Assembly (NCBI RefSeq): GCF_001435815.1
Contig: NZ_AZFV01000011.1
Location: forward strand, 1 to 64,000
Reading direction: 5' to 3'
Length of the DNA stretch: 64,000 bases
Source: Companilactobacillus nantensis DSM 16982
GTDB taxonomy: Bacteria > Bacillota > Bacilli > Lactobacillales > Lactobacillaceae
Position 1 is the first letter of the stretch. Each line of letters opens with the position of its first letter. Both the position numbers and the translations under genes were made by a program. The notes under the pieces are model-generated. The model was not told where the DNA came from. It did not search any database and saw only the letters and a program-made list of their open reading frames with translations. Of this stretch, positions 36,455 to 44,518 are shown in pieces.

Positions 36455-36636
36455 TTAGCCGGAGGACGCGAGTTATTCTATATGCAGTGAAGGTGGAGTT
36501 AGGACGGTGGTTTTCCGTTCTTACTCCACGGACGTATTTTGAGATTTGCGTACTTTGCAAAGCTCAAAATCGAGGTTCGAGACCTTGGCTCGAACCGGTC
36601 CCACAGCATATAGAATAGCTCGCGTCCGGAGGCGCT
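36455..36636 (+). repeat. Cloverleaf element 17 (forward copy)
   Basis: Forward copy, TTAGCCGGA to GGAGGCGCT, both termini slightly degenerate. Arms GGACGCGAGTTATTCTATA and its complement. Hairpin 1 is the extended form, like element 11, and hairpin 2 is ATTTGCG/TGCAAAG, a compensated variant. Confidence 0.9.
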
Positions 36637-36785
36637 CCCCCTTACACTAATTAGGCATAATCAATATTTCGATTGTGAAAAATTTTCAAATAAATAAAAA
36701 TAAATTATAAAAGCACGTATTCTACAATATCAGTTATAGTAAAGACTTTATAACTATTTTCCTTAAAACTTTTCAGCCTTTTATA

Positions 36786-36844
36786 TTGTGAAATTTACAA
36801 AAACTTGCTATACTATGTTTGTACCAATAAAGAAAGCGCTAACA
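36786..36844 (+). promoter_or_regulatory. Promoter and cre-like site of RNA candidate 3
   Basis: TTGTGA (36786-36791), 17 nt, TATACT (36809-36814). AGAAAGCGCTAACA (36831-36844) matches the cre consensus at 13 of 14 positions just downstream of the predicted start, a roadblock position. Confidence 0.65.
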
Positions 36845-37181
36845 TAGAGAAAGGAGGGGCTAAAATAGCAACTTTGTTAACATCTAGGATGAGTTTTCAA
36901 AGCCTATCTGCCTCCCGTATAGAAATGAATCATTTTATATAATTCTATGACTAGATGCTTATTCTAGATACTTAGTTGATTTTTTGTAACTCCCAATTAC
37001 AATGCGATAGAGGGGAAAACTCATTTCTTAAATTTGCCCAAAAAATACAACGGACCATAATAATCTCCCCGATTCATTGGATACCCCATCATTCAATGAC
37101 GAAAAATTAATTTCTTGCCTCTATCCAAAATCAACCATATAAAAAAAGATCAACAGGTTCCCCGCCTGTTGGTCTTTTTGT
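36821..37181 (+). ncRNA. Structured RNA candidate 3, about 360 nt
   Basis: A promoter and terminator enclose a region with no credible reading frame. Pairings: ATGAGTTTTC (36889-36898) with GAAAACTCAT (37015-37024), GATAGAGG (37006-37013) with CCTCTATC (37118-37125), TTCATTG (37073-37079) with CAATGA (37094-37099), and GGAGG (36853-36857) with CCTCC (36911-36915). The last crosses the first, so a pseudoknot or alternative fold is possible. A purine-rich AAAGGAGGGG resembles a ribosome site without a start codon. I cannot assign a family. Confidence 0.5.
37147..37179. terminator. Bidirectional terminator
   Basis: AGATCAACAGG/CCTGTTGGTCT with A and T runs on both sides; closes RNA candidate 3 and the convergent NADH oxidase gene. 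Confidence 0.88.
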
Positions 37182-37195
37182 TTGTGCTTAATTAA

Positions 37196-38539
37196 TTATT
37201 CGCCGTCTTCTTTAGCAATTGCTTGTTGAGCAACTAAGTTAAGATAATTGAATGGATTGTCGTAATTTGGTTGGAACAACATATCAACATAAGCTAAATC
37301 GTCGATTGTGTTATTATTTTGAATACAAATTGAGATAGCATTTGCTGACTGAGCAACTTCATGCTTACTGAACAATTGTGCTCCAAGTACTCGTCTAGTG
37401 TCCTTATCGTAAATAAGGTAAATCGTTAACATATCAGTTGTTGGCATGTATGTTGGACGATAGTAGTCGTGGTAGACAACCATATCGGCGTTCATCCCGC
37501 TAGCCAAAGCTTTCTTCAGTGTTAAGCCAGTCTCAGCCAAAGTATAGCCAAAGATTTCCATACCTGTTGTGGCCTGTGTACCCATATACTTGCGAATGTC
37601 ACCAAAGACATTGATACCAGCCAAAGTACCCTGACGAACAGCTTGGGTAGCTAGTGGAATATATTTGATTTCACCAGTTGGATTAAACTTAACGACACAA
37701 GAATCACCGGCGCCGTAAATATCAGGGTCAGATGTTTGCATATAATCGTTAACTAATAAAGCACCATAGCCGTCCATTTGGACTTGACCACGTAATAAGT
37801 CAGTATTGGCAAAGAAACCAGTACAGACAATTACTAAGTCGGCCTTATAGGCATTTCCAGCCTTTGTCTTGATAGTTAATTGGTCACCATCAACAATTTC
37901 AGCAACACGTTCACCTAAACGAACTTTAACATCATGTTCCTTTAACTTTTCAATGATTGTTTCTGACAAACCATCATCAACATAATTATTTAAAATTTGT
38001 TCACGTGATTGAATCAACGTTACTTCGTGGACTGTATTGGCATAACTTTCAGCCAACTCAACTCCAACATAACCTGCACCGACAATTGCGATACTTGGGT
38101 AATTTAAAGCTGATTCATAGATTTTTTTAGCTTGTGCATAACTCTTACACAAAAGAACTCGAGGATTGTCCATCCCACCAATTGGTGGAATTCCAACTTC
38201 TGATCCAGTTGACATAATCAACTTATCATAAGTATCTTCAGTAATTTCTTGTGTCTGTAAATCTTGCACAATAATTTTTTTATTTTTTGAATCAATTTTT
38301 AGTACATTATGCTTCATGTGGACTTTAGCGCCGTATCCCTCAAGTGTGGTAGGATCAGCATAAAACATGTCCTCAAGGTTATTAACAATTCTTCCTAAGT
38401 ATAAAGCAATTCCACATGACAAAAACGCGATATTATCTTCACGCTCGTAAACAGTTACATCTGTTTCAGGATGTTTTTGTAAAATTTGTTCCACTGCAGC
38501 TGTTCCAGCATGTGTACATCCGACAACAATAACTTTCAC
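37196..38539 (-). CDS. nox: NADH oxidase (water-forming), paralogue 1
   Basis: A 447-residue flavoprotein that reduces O2 to water with NADH. The N-terminal FAD fold (VVGCTHAGTAAV), redox-active Cys42 in FLSCGIALYLG, the NAD-binding GAGYVGVELAESY and the second FAD motif IYGAGDSC are intact. Start is GTG 38539 with GAGGAGG upstream. A close paralogue lies at 40,154. Confidence 0.93.
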   Translation of the reverse strand: MKVIVVGCTHAGTAAVEQILQKHPETDVTVYEREDNIAFLSCGIALYLGRIVNNLEDMFYADPTTLEGYGAKVHMKHNVLKIDSKNKKIIVQDLQTQEITEDTYDKLIMSTGSEVGIPPIGGMDNPRVLLCKSYAQAKKIYESALNYPSIAIVGAGYVGVELAESYANTVHEVTLIQSREQILNNYVDDGLSETIIEKLKEHDVKVRLGERVAEIVDGDQLTIKTKAGNAYKADLVIVCTGFFANTDLLRGQVQMDGYGALLVNDYMQTSDPDIYGAGDSCVVKFNPTGEIKYIPLATQAVRQGTLAGINVFGDIRKYMGTQATTGMEIFGYTLAETGLTLKKALASGMNADMVVYHDYYRPTYMPTTDMLTIYLIYDKDTRRVLGAQLFSKHEVAQSANAISICIQNNNTIDDLAYVDMLFQPNYDNPFNYLNLVAQQAIAKEDGE

Positions 38540-38752
38540 CAGTCGGTTCCTCCTCTATAGTACCATTCTATACTAGTTTCCATTCTTTACAGCATAACAC
38601 AACACCTAGTTAAATTATATCAATCACCCCGTTATTTCAATTTCAAGAATATGTAAATTTTTATATCATTTATCGAACTTTTTTTCTGTGAAATTTGTAA
38701 TATAATTAGTTTGTATTGACTTTTTTAAATGATGGTTAAAATGGAGTTTTTT

Positions 38753-39187
38753 ATGAAAGAAATTAAACACAGTCGTGGTATCAATAACGATATTTATCAA
38801 GATAGTCTCAAAATTAGAAAGGCTGTCTTTGTTAAAGAACAACAAGTTCCACAAAATTTAGAAATCGATGCCGATGAAGATTTATGTACTTACTTTAATA
38901 TTTACCTTGATGGACAAGTTGTTGCTACTGCTCGGTTCTCTCCTACAGCTGATAATGGTGTTCATATTCAACGTGTAGCTGTTTTAAGTGACTTTCGACA
39001 ACAACATCTAGGTTCGGAGTTAATTAAGACTATCGTTCAATACGCTCGTGATCATGACTATGCCTACGCTATTTTAGGTGCTCAGGATCACGCTCAAGCT
39101 TTCTACAAAAATCTTGGTTTTAAAGTGATTGGTGAACAATATACCGAAGTCGGAATTCTCCATCATGACATGAAACTTAACTTGTAG
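38753..39187 (+). CDS. GNAT-family N-acetyltransferase
   Basis: A 144-residue acetyltransferase with the acetyl-CoA-binding strand-loop VHIQRVAVLSDFRQQHLGSELI (Q/R-x-x-G/A type) and the C-terminal FYKNLGFKVIGEQ. The N terminus resembles the ElaA-type (KAVFVKEQQVP). Substrate unknown. ATG 38753 is preceded by TGGAG. Confidence 0.87.
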   Translation: MKEIKHSRGINNDIYQDSLKIRKAVFVKEQQVPQNLEIDADEDLCTYFNIYLDGQVVATARFSPTADNGVHIQRVAVLSDFRQQHLGSELIKTIVQYARDHDYAYAILGAQDHAQAFYKNLGFKVIGEQYTEVGILHHDMKLNL

Positions 39188-39256
39188 TAGTATTACCCAT
39201 AGTATTATTCAGTCATTTTTGGGATATTTTAAGGAACGTTATAAAGGAGCTTATTT

Positions 39257-39940
39257 ATGTATAGATTTTTTATTCAGCCCCAATTAGATAAGGTCAACAA
39301 TTCCTTAATCGGCTATGAATTGTTGATGAAAAAAAAGACTCCTGAAGGTTGGCGTCCGCCCGCTAACTTTTCAGATGTGCCTTCACATACAATGGCTTCA
39401 CTTCTGATTGCTACAACTAAATTGTTATCTTTAAAAATCGGTTCTGTCTCTGTTAATATCAATCGTAATCAACTAATGGATAAAGAAGTCCGCGATGCTA
39501 TCATTGAAGCACAGAGCATTTTGCGCCCATTACACTTGGTCGTTGAATTAACTGAAGACACTCCTGACAAAGATTGGCCTAATTCAGAATTGATTCCATT
39601 GATTAAAGATTTTATTAACTACGGTATGGATTTCAGTCTCGATGACTGTGGTACCGGCGTTAATCAACTTGATCAAATCCAAGACCTAGTACCTTTAGCC
39701 TCAGAAATTAAGTTTGCTATCCAAAACTTTGGCGAAAAGTTACGTGATCCAAATATCGAGGATAAGGTTATTTTTTGGCGTGACTTTTGTCGCGAACACA
39801 ATCTACGTTTTATTTTGGAAGGTATTGAAGATGACCACGACGATGTTCTTGCTGACTCATTGGGTATCGACCTTAGACAAGGTTATTATTATGGCAAACC
39901 TCGCCTTTTGAAATTAAAACCAGATGATAATAAGTTCTAA
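39257..39940 (+). CDS. EAL-domain cyclic-di-GMP phosphodiesterase
   Basis: A 227-residue stand-alone EAL domain. The catalytic set appears complete: Glu in YELLM (replacing EVLxR), Asn in VNINRN, Glu in VVELTED, paired Asp in SLDDCGTG, Lys in EIKFAI, Glu in ILEGIED and QGYYYGKP. It should hydrolyse c-di-GMP to pGpG in the cytoplasm. There is no sensor domain. The only diguanylate cyclase in the window, at 42,091, is interrupted. Confidence 0.85.
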   Translation: MYRFFIQPQLDKVNNSLIGYELLMKKKTPEGWRPPANFSDVPSHTMASLLIATTKLLSLKIGSVSVNINRNQLMDKEVRDAIIEAQSILRPLHLVVELTEDTPDKDWPNSELIPLIKDFINYGMDFSLDDCGTGVNQLDQIQDLVPLASEIKFAIQNFGEKLRDPNIEDKVIFWRDFCREHNLRFILEGIEDDHDDVLADSLGIDLRQGYYYGKPRLLKLKPDDNKF

Positions 39941-39965
39941 TTAATATTTTCGTAATTATAAGGCA

Positions 39966-40123
39966 CGAGAGTGGGACAAAACATGGTCAGCTTTCGAGCA
40001 TTAAGGCAAATAACCCAAGTAATCCGATTTTGGATTGCTTGGGTTATTTGTTTTAAGCGGAAAAAGCTATGTTTTGTTCCACGTTTATGCTGCATATTTA
40101 AAAACAATAATAGCTTTGTCCCA
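39966..40123 (+). repeat. GTGGGACAAAACATG repeat, copy a
   Basis: About 158 bp between the convergent EAL and second NADH oxidase genes. Inverted ends GTGGGACAAA and TTTGTCCCA enclose a hairpin CCAAGTAATCC/GGATTGCTTGG and AAGCTATGTTTTGTTCCACG. Probably a 3'-UTR or terminator-like element. Confidence 0.85.
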
Positions 40124-40153
40124 GATTCGTTTTTTTGTATCTTATTGTATCAA

Positions 40154-41518
40154 TTAGCTATTCTTAATTTTCTTCTCACTACGTTCCTTAGCCACAGCTT
40201 GTTGCGCAACTAAGTTTAAATAATTAAATGGATTATCGTAATTTGGTTGGAACAACATATCCATAAAGGCTAAATCATCAATCGTATTTTTATTTTGAAT
40301 ACATACTGAAATTGTATTGGCTGATTGAGCTACTTCATGTTTACTGAAGAACTGTGCACCTAAGATAAGGTGATTATCCTTATTGTAAATTAACTTAATC
40401 GTCAACATCTCAGTGGTAGGCATATAATCAGGGCGGTAATAGTCGTGATAAGTAACAGAATCTGCATTAATACCATCTTTCAAAGCATGACGTAACGTTA
40501 GACCTGTTGAAGCGAGCGTATTGCCAAATGGCTCCATCCCTGAAGTTGCTTGTGTTCCCATATACTTTTGAATATTGCCAAAGATATTGATTCCAGCTAA
40601 TGCACCTTGACGAATCGCATTCGTTGCTAAAGGCATATAAGCTGGTTTATTAGTTGGATTGAAGTTAACAGTACATGCATCCCCTGCAGCGTAAATATCA
40701 GGATTAGATGTTTGTGTGTATTCATTAATAATGATTGCACTGTGACGATCCATATCAACCTGACCACGTAAGAGTTCTGTATTGGCAACAAAACCTGTAC
40801 ATACGATAACTAAATCAGCGTGATGGTCGCCTTGGTTAGTTTCAATCAAAACATTGTCATCATCATCACGATCAAAGCCAGTTACTCGTTCATTCAAGAA
40901 CACATCAACACCATGCTCTTTTAACAAGTCAGTAACATTCTCTGAAGTATCTTTATCAATATAGTTATTCAAAACTTGGTCACGTGATTGAATCAACGTT
41001 ACTTTATGGTCAGTATTAGCATAACTTTCAGCTAATTCGACACCAATGTATCCACCACCAACGATTGTGATATGCTTGTGTTCCTTAGCTGTTTCATAAA
41101 TGGCTTGTGCTTGGGCATAACTCTTGCACATTAAAATACGTGTATCTGAAATCCCCATAATTGGTGGAACAGCCACCGTTGAACCAGTAGTCATGATTAG
41201 TTTGTCATATGAATCATTAACTATTTCATGTGTCTTCATGTTTTCACACATAACTGTCTTTTTGTTCGAGTCAATTTTTAAAACATCGTACTTCATGTGA
41301 ACTTTAGCACCCAGTTTTTCCAAATCTTTAGGACTAGCGTAAAACATATCTTCAAGATGCTTTACTTTTCTTCCCAAATAAAGCGCAATCCCACATGATA
41401 GGAATGAGATATTGTCATCACGTTCATATACCGTAATTTCCGTATCTGGATGATCTTGCAAAATCTGTTCCACTGCTGCCGTACCAGCATGTGTGCAACC
41501 TACAACAATAACCTTCAT
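40154..41518 (-). CDS. nox: NADH oxidase (water-forming), paralogue 2
   Basis: A 454-residue paralogue of the enzyme at 37,196 with the same Cys42 (FLSCGIALYLG), GGGYIGVELAESY and IYAAGDAC motifs and nearly identical C-terminal MDMLFQPNYDNPFNYLNLVAQQA region. ATG 41518 aligns with the paralogue start; an upstream ATG at 41539 is less likely. The tail adds a short Lys-rich extension. Confidence 0.93.
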   Translation of the reverse strand: MKVIVVGCTHAGTAAVEQILQDHPDTEITVYERDDNISFLSCGIALYLGRKVKHLEDMFYASPKDLEKLGAKVHMKYDVLKIDSNKKTVMCENMKTHEIVNDSYDKLIMTTGSTVAVPPIMGISDTRILMCKSYAQAQAIYETAKEHKHITIVGGGYIGVELAESYANTDHKVTLIQSRDQVLNNYIDKDTSENVTDLLKEHGVDVFLNERVTGFDRDDDDNVLIETNQGDHHADLVIVCTGFVANTELLRGQVDMDRHSAIIINEYTQTSNPDIYAAGDACTVNFNPTNKPAYMPLATNAIRQGALAGINIFGNIQKYMGTQATSGMEPFGNTLASTGLTLRHALKDGINADSVTYHDYYRPDYMPTTEMLTIKLIYNKDNHLILGAQFFSKHEVAQSANTISVCIQNKNTIDDLAFMDMLFQPNYDNPFNYLNLVAQQAVAKERSEKKIKNS

Positions 41519-41797
41519 AAAAAACACCCCATATTTCATAATTTGCTTAAACTATAATCTGATTTTTTAGCAATAAAATAAAAAAAACAGCACTATTAGT
41601 ATCAATTATAACCCTATATTTTTATAAATGAATAGGCGTATAGTATTTAAGTGGTTAAATAATAAAAAATATTTTTTATTATTTCGTTCATAATTATCCT
41701 AATGTCATTTTAAAAAACGTTAGATATCAGTTATAATTAAAATTAGTTGTTGTCAAAATTCATCTAAAAACACTTACTTAACGCGTAGAGTTTGTTG

Positions 41798-41807
41798 GCC
41801 GTCTTCA
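41798..41807 (-). repeat. Possible remnant left end of a reverse cloverleaf copy
   Basis: GCCGTCTTCA, 54 bp before element 18, resembles the left terminus of reverse copies (TGCCGTCTCCA) with no arm left. The rest of 41,540-41,860 is AT-rich and holds no recognised feature. Confidence 0.35.
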
Positions 41808-41860
41808 AAATCTCGAAATAGCCTATAAATCTTGTTACTCTAACAAAAGCAACGAATAAA

Positions 41861-42036
41861 CTAGACGGAAGGAACAAGAATTTAGGTCGCTGTTAAGGTG
41901 GCGTTAGTGCTTTAAGCTTACACCACGGGACGAGTTTTGAAACTCGTGTACTTTGCGAGGTTCAAAATCGAGAAGCGAGACCTTGGCTCGACTCGGTCCC
42001 CATAGCGACCTAAAGTTCTTGTTCCTGGAGTCGGCA
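41861..42036 (+). repeat. Cloverleaf element 18 (forward copy)
   Basis: Forward copy, CTAGACGGA to GGAGTCGGCA, between the divergent NADH oxidase 2 and GGDEF genes. It is the intron-free twin of element 13 (AAGGAACAAGAATTTAGGTC arm). The intron target GCTG|T is changed to GCTGTTAAGG. Its left flank CAACGAATAAA is the complement of the right flank of element 3. Confidence 0.92.
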
Positions 42037-42090
42037 TATATAATTAACAAAAAGTGTTATAAAAAAATAAAAAATAATTGAGGGTTTAAT

Positions 42091-43296
42091 TTGCCAAACA
42101 ATAGTTTAGAAAAAATTACCGAAAATTATCTAAATACCAATTCAGCAATCATTACTCTAGTAACAATCGGTTTGATTACAATCATCACGGTTATTGCTTA
42201 TTCATTGGAGAGACGAATCAGTAACTCTTCACCACTGCTTAACAGAGTTTTTGTCCATGTTCTGGAGGGCTTAGTCATAGCTTTAAGTATGATTATGCTC
42301 GAAAAGATTTTCTACATTCTCAACAGAGGGACCATTAATAATGGCTGGCTCTATGCCAATGCTCAATTGACGATCCTGCTGTACTGTATGTACTTAATTC
42401 GTAACAAAATCACTTTATTGATCAATTTATTAATGCCACTGCTCTACTATCAAGCAATGATTTTCAAACGAATTGATAATAAAAATTTACCTTTGTTTCT
42501 AATTTCCTATCTAGTATTAATTGCGATTATTTTATACATTTATAATCAAACCGAACGTCTACAAAGTAATGAGTGGAAATATCTCGGTATGCAAACACTC
42601 TTCGGTCTCGCCTGGTGGGTCTTGTTATGGACTGACCATAGCTTCCCTGCATACGAAATCATAAATATGTTAATTGTTTTCTTAATTTACATGTCAATTA
42701 TTCGTTTCTGTGCTCGTAAGTTGCAAGATACGATGCTCAATTACAATGATCTGCAGGTTAAAGTTAACTACGATGAATTAACTGGTGTCAGAAACCGTGC
42801 TAATTTAGATAAAACAGCACCGGAAATTTATGATACATACTCACATGAAGATGTTCCACTGACGGTTTCCATGTTCGATATTGACCATTTCAAGTAATTT
42901 AACGATGACTACGGTCATTCGACTGGTGATGAAGTTTTGAAACACGTTGCTCATACGATGGAACGAGAAATGTTTCTAACCGACACTAAAGGACAATTGT
43001 TCCGATTCGGTGGCGAAGAATTTATCATCGTCTTCCGAGGTAAAAAAACAGCTGACTGCATTCCAATCATTACTGATTTGCGCAACACATTAGTCAACAC
43101 ACCGCTATTTTTAAATGGTGAACGTCTCGATATTACAATTTCCTTTGGTGTTTCCCAATTGAAAAAGAAAGATTTAGACTTTGACGACTTATTTAACCGT
43201 GTCGACCAATATTTATATCAATCAAAGAATGATGGACGCAATCGTTTAACTGTTGAAGGTATTACTTATGATTTCGATGATTTAGAGAATAAATAA
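42091..43296 (+). pseudogene. Membrane diguanylate cyclase (GGDEF) gene with one in-frame stop
   Basis: TTG start behind GAGGG. Five to six membrane helices (about 15-200) lead into a GGDEF domain: LTGVRNRANL, the metal-binding FDIDHFK, then TAA at 42895-42897, and in the same frame FNDDYGHSTGDEV, the intact active site RFGGEEF and the end of the domain. Only one base or codon separates it from a 401-residue protein. The first product would lack the catalytic loop. Degeneration, a sequencing error or read-through are all possible. Confidence 0.85.
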
Positions 43297-43305
43297 AAAT
43301 CAAAA

Positions 43306-43384
43306 TAAATAGGCCAAACAATCCAGAATTGGGTTGCTTGGCCTATTATTTTTAACAAAATGTAGTTTTTGTTCCACGTTTGAA
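43306..43384 (+). repeat. GTGGGACAAAACATG repeat, partial copy d
   Basis: Only the right half survives: the hairpin AGGCCAAACAATCC/GGGTTGCTTGGCCT and ATGTAGTTTTTGTTCCACGT. It lies after the GGDEF gene. The following 43,385-43,572 stretch has a small GTGAG/CTCAC hairpin and nothing else recognised. Confidence 0.6.
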
Positions 43385-43572
43385 GACAAAAAAATAGTGA
43401 GAAATTAATCTCACCGTCGGGAAGGAATCAGTTGTTTTTGAATCTGGTAGTCCCTATTAGTCATAGTAAACCATACCGACTTCTATCGCAAGCGAATAAA
43501 TAAATTATTTTAACTCTTTCTCTTATAAATTTATTCATATTTACCTTTTTTTAATCAGTTTGTTACTAAAAC

Positions 43573-44226
43573 TTAAAATGAGTAGTGATGTTTTAACGAA
43601 GGTAACACAATTGTATCAGACATCCCGATGATAATACCTTGGAAAAACATTGCCAAAATCGTTCCAATTCCAACTGACAAAATGTGGCCTGTTGTAAAAT
43701 AACAAATAATCATAATGATAACTGGTGGCGTGTAACTGAATAATTGTCCCCAGCCAGCTGAACCGTGCAAATATTTGAAACGTAAAAGATAAGCTAATTC
43801 GTCATTAGGGTGTTGTATCAAATTACAACGTTGATAAATTGAGGTCCCCACTGAAACCCCAATCAATCCTAAAACGTCCACAATCACTCTTAAAATAACT
43901 GGCAAAGCATTTAATTGAAACGGATCTAATATATAGGAAAAGAAACCAACTAAATAACTAAATGGCAGTGAGAATAATAAATTGGATAAAAAGATATGTC
44001 CATCAAATTTCCCTAGTAAGAATTGGTTCACAATCGTCACAATGACAGCATAGACGAATAACGTCGTTCCATAGGACGAATGTATTGAATTCGAGATATT
44101 AACGGCAGAGGCCGTCCAAACAGCACTCCCCATATTACTGTTGATCATCAATGCATTCGCAAACGCATCAAGAACAATTGCAAAAATCAAATAACCTAAC
44201 CGTGTCTTAAAATTCCCCTGCTTCAC
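43573..44226 (-). CDS. YczE/YitT-type integral membrane protein
   Basis: A 217-residue protein with five to six hydrophobic segments. The N-terminal RLGYLIFAIVLDAFANALMI and NMGSAVWTA segments are typical of the YczE family of uncharacterised membrane proteins. It is monocistronic; no function can be read from context. Confidence 0.7.
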   Translation of the reverse strand: MKQGNFKTRLGYLIFAIVLDAFANALMINSNMGSAVWTASAVNISNSIHSSYGTTLFVYAVIVTIVNQFLLGKFDGHIFLSNLLFSLPFSYLVGFFSYILDPFQLNALPVILRVIVDVLGLIGVSVGTSIYQRCNLIQHPNDELAYLLRFKYLHGSAGWGQLFSYTPPVIIMIICYFTTGHILSVGIGTILAMFFQGIIIGMSDTIVLPSLKHHYSF

Positions 44227-44345
44227 AATAAAATTCCTTTTCCTCTTAATTAGAAAACTATATTTGCATTATGACATACTTTGTTGATTTATCCCAAGTG
44301 GTCGTCTTCAGAGTAAGCAATCACTCGAGATGACAAATAAAAGAG

Positions 44346-44505
44346 TTTGTGACAAAACTATTATTATCCCCAAACATGCAGCATAAACGTGGAACAAAAC
44401 ATAGCTTTTTCCGCTTAAACCAAATAAGAGCAGCAATCCAAAATCGGATTACCGCTCTTATTTGCCTTAATGCTCGAAAGCTGAACATGTTTTGTCCCAC
44501 TCTCT
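44346..44505 (-). repeat. GTGGGACAAAACATG repeat, copy b
   Basis: Full reverse-orientation copy immediately after the multicopper oxidase stop, with hairpin AGAGCAGCAATCC/GGATTACCGCTCT. The hairpin arms differ from copies a and c but remain complementary. Confidence 0.85.
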
Positions 44506-44518
44506 TAAGATTCAAATT

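Noticed and set aside
6924-42036. Treating the cloverleaf elements as ordinary rho-independent terminators
   Set aside because: They lack a terminal U run, are multi-branched, and several lie between divergent genes where no transcript ends; several genes next to them have their own terminators.
6924-42036. CRISPR array
   Set aside because: Copies are far apart, in two orientations, long and structured; there are no regularly spaced short repeats and no cas genes.
42937-43296. A separate GGDEF-only gene starting at 42,937
   Set aside because: It is exactly in frame with the upstream membrane part, and residues between the TAA and that ATG (FNDDYGHSTGDEV) belong to the domain, so one broken gene is the simpler reading.
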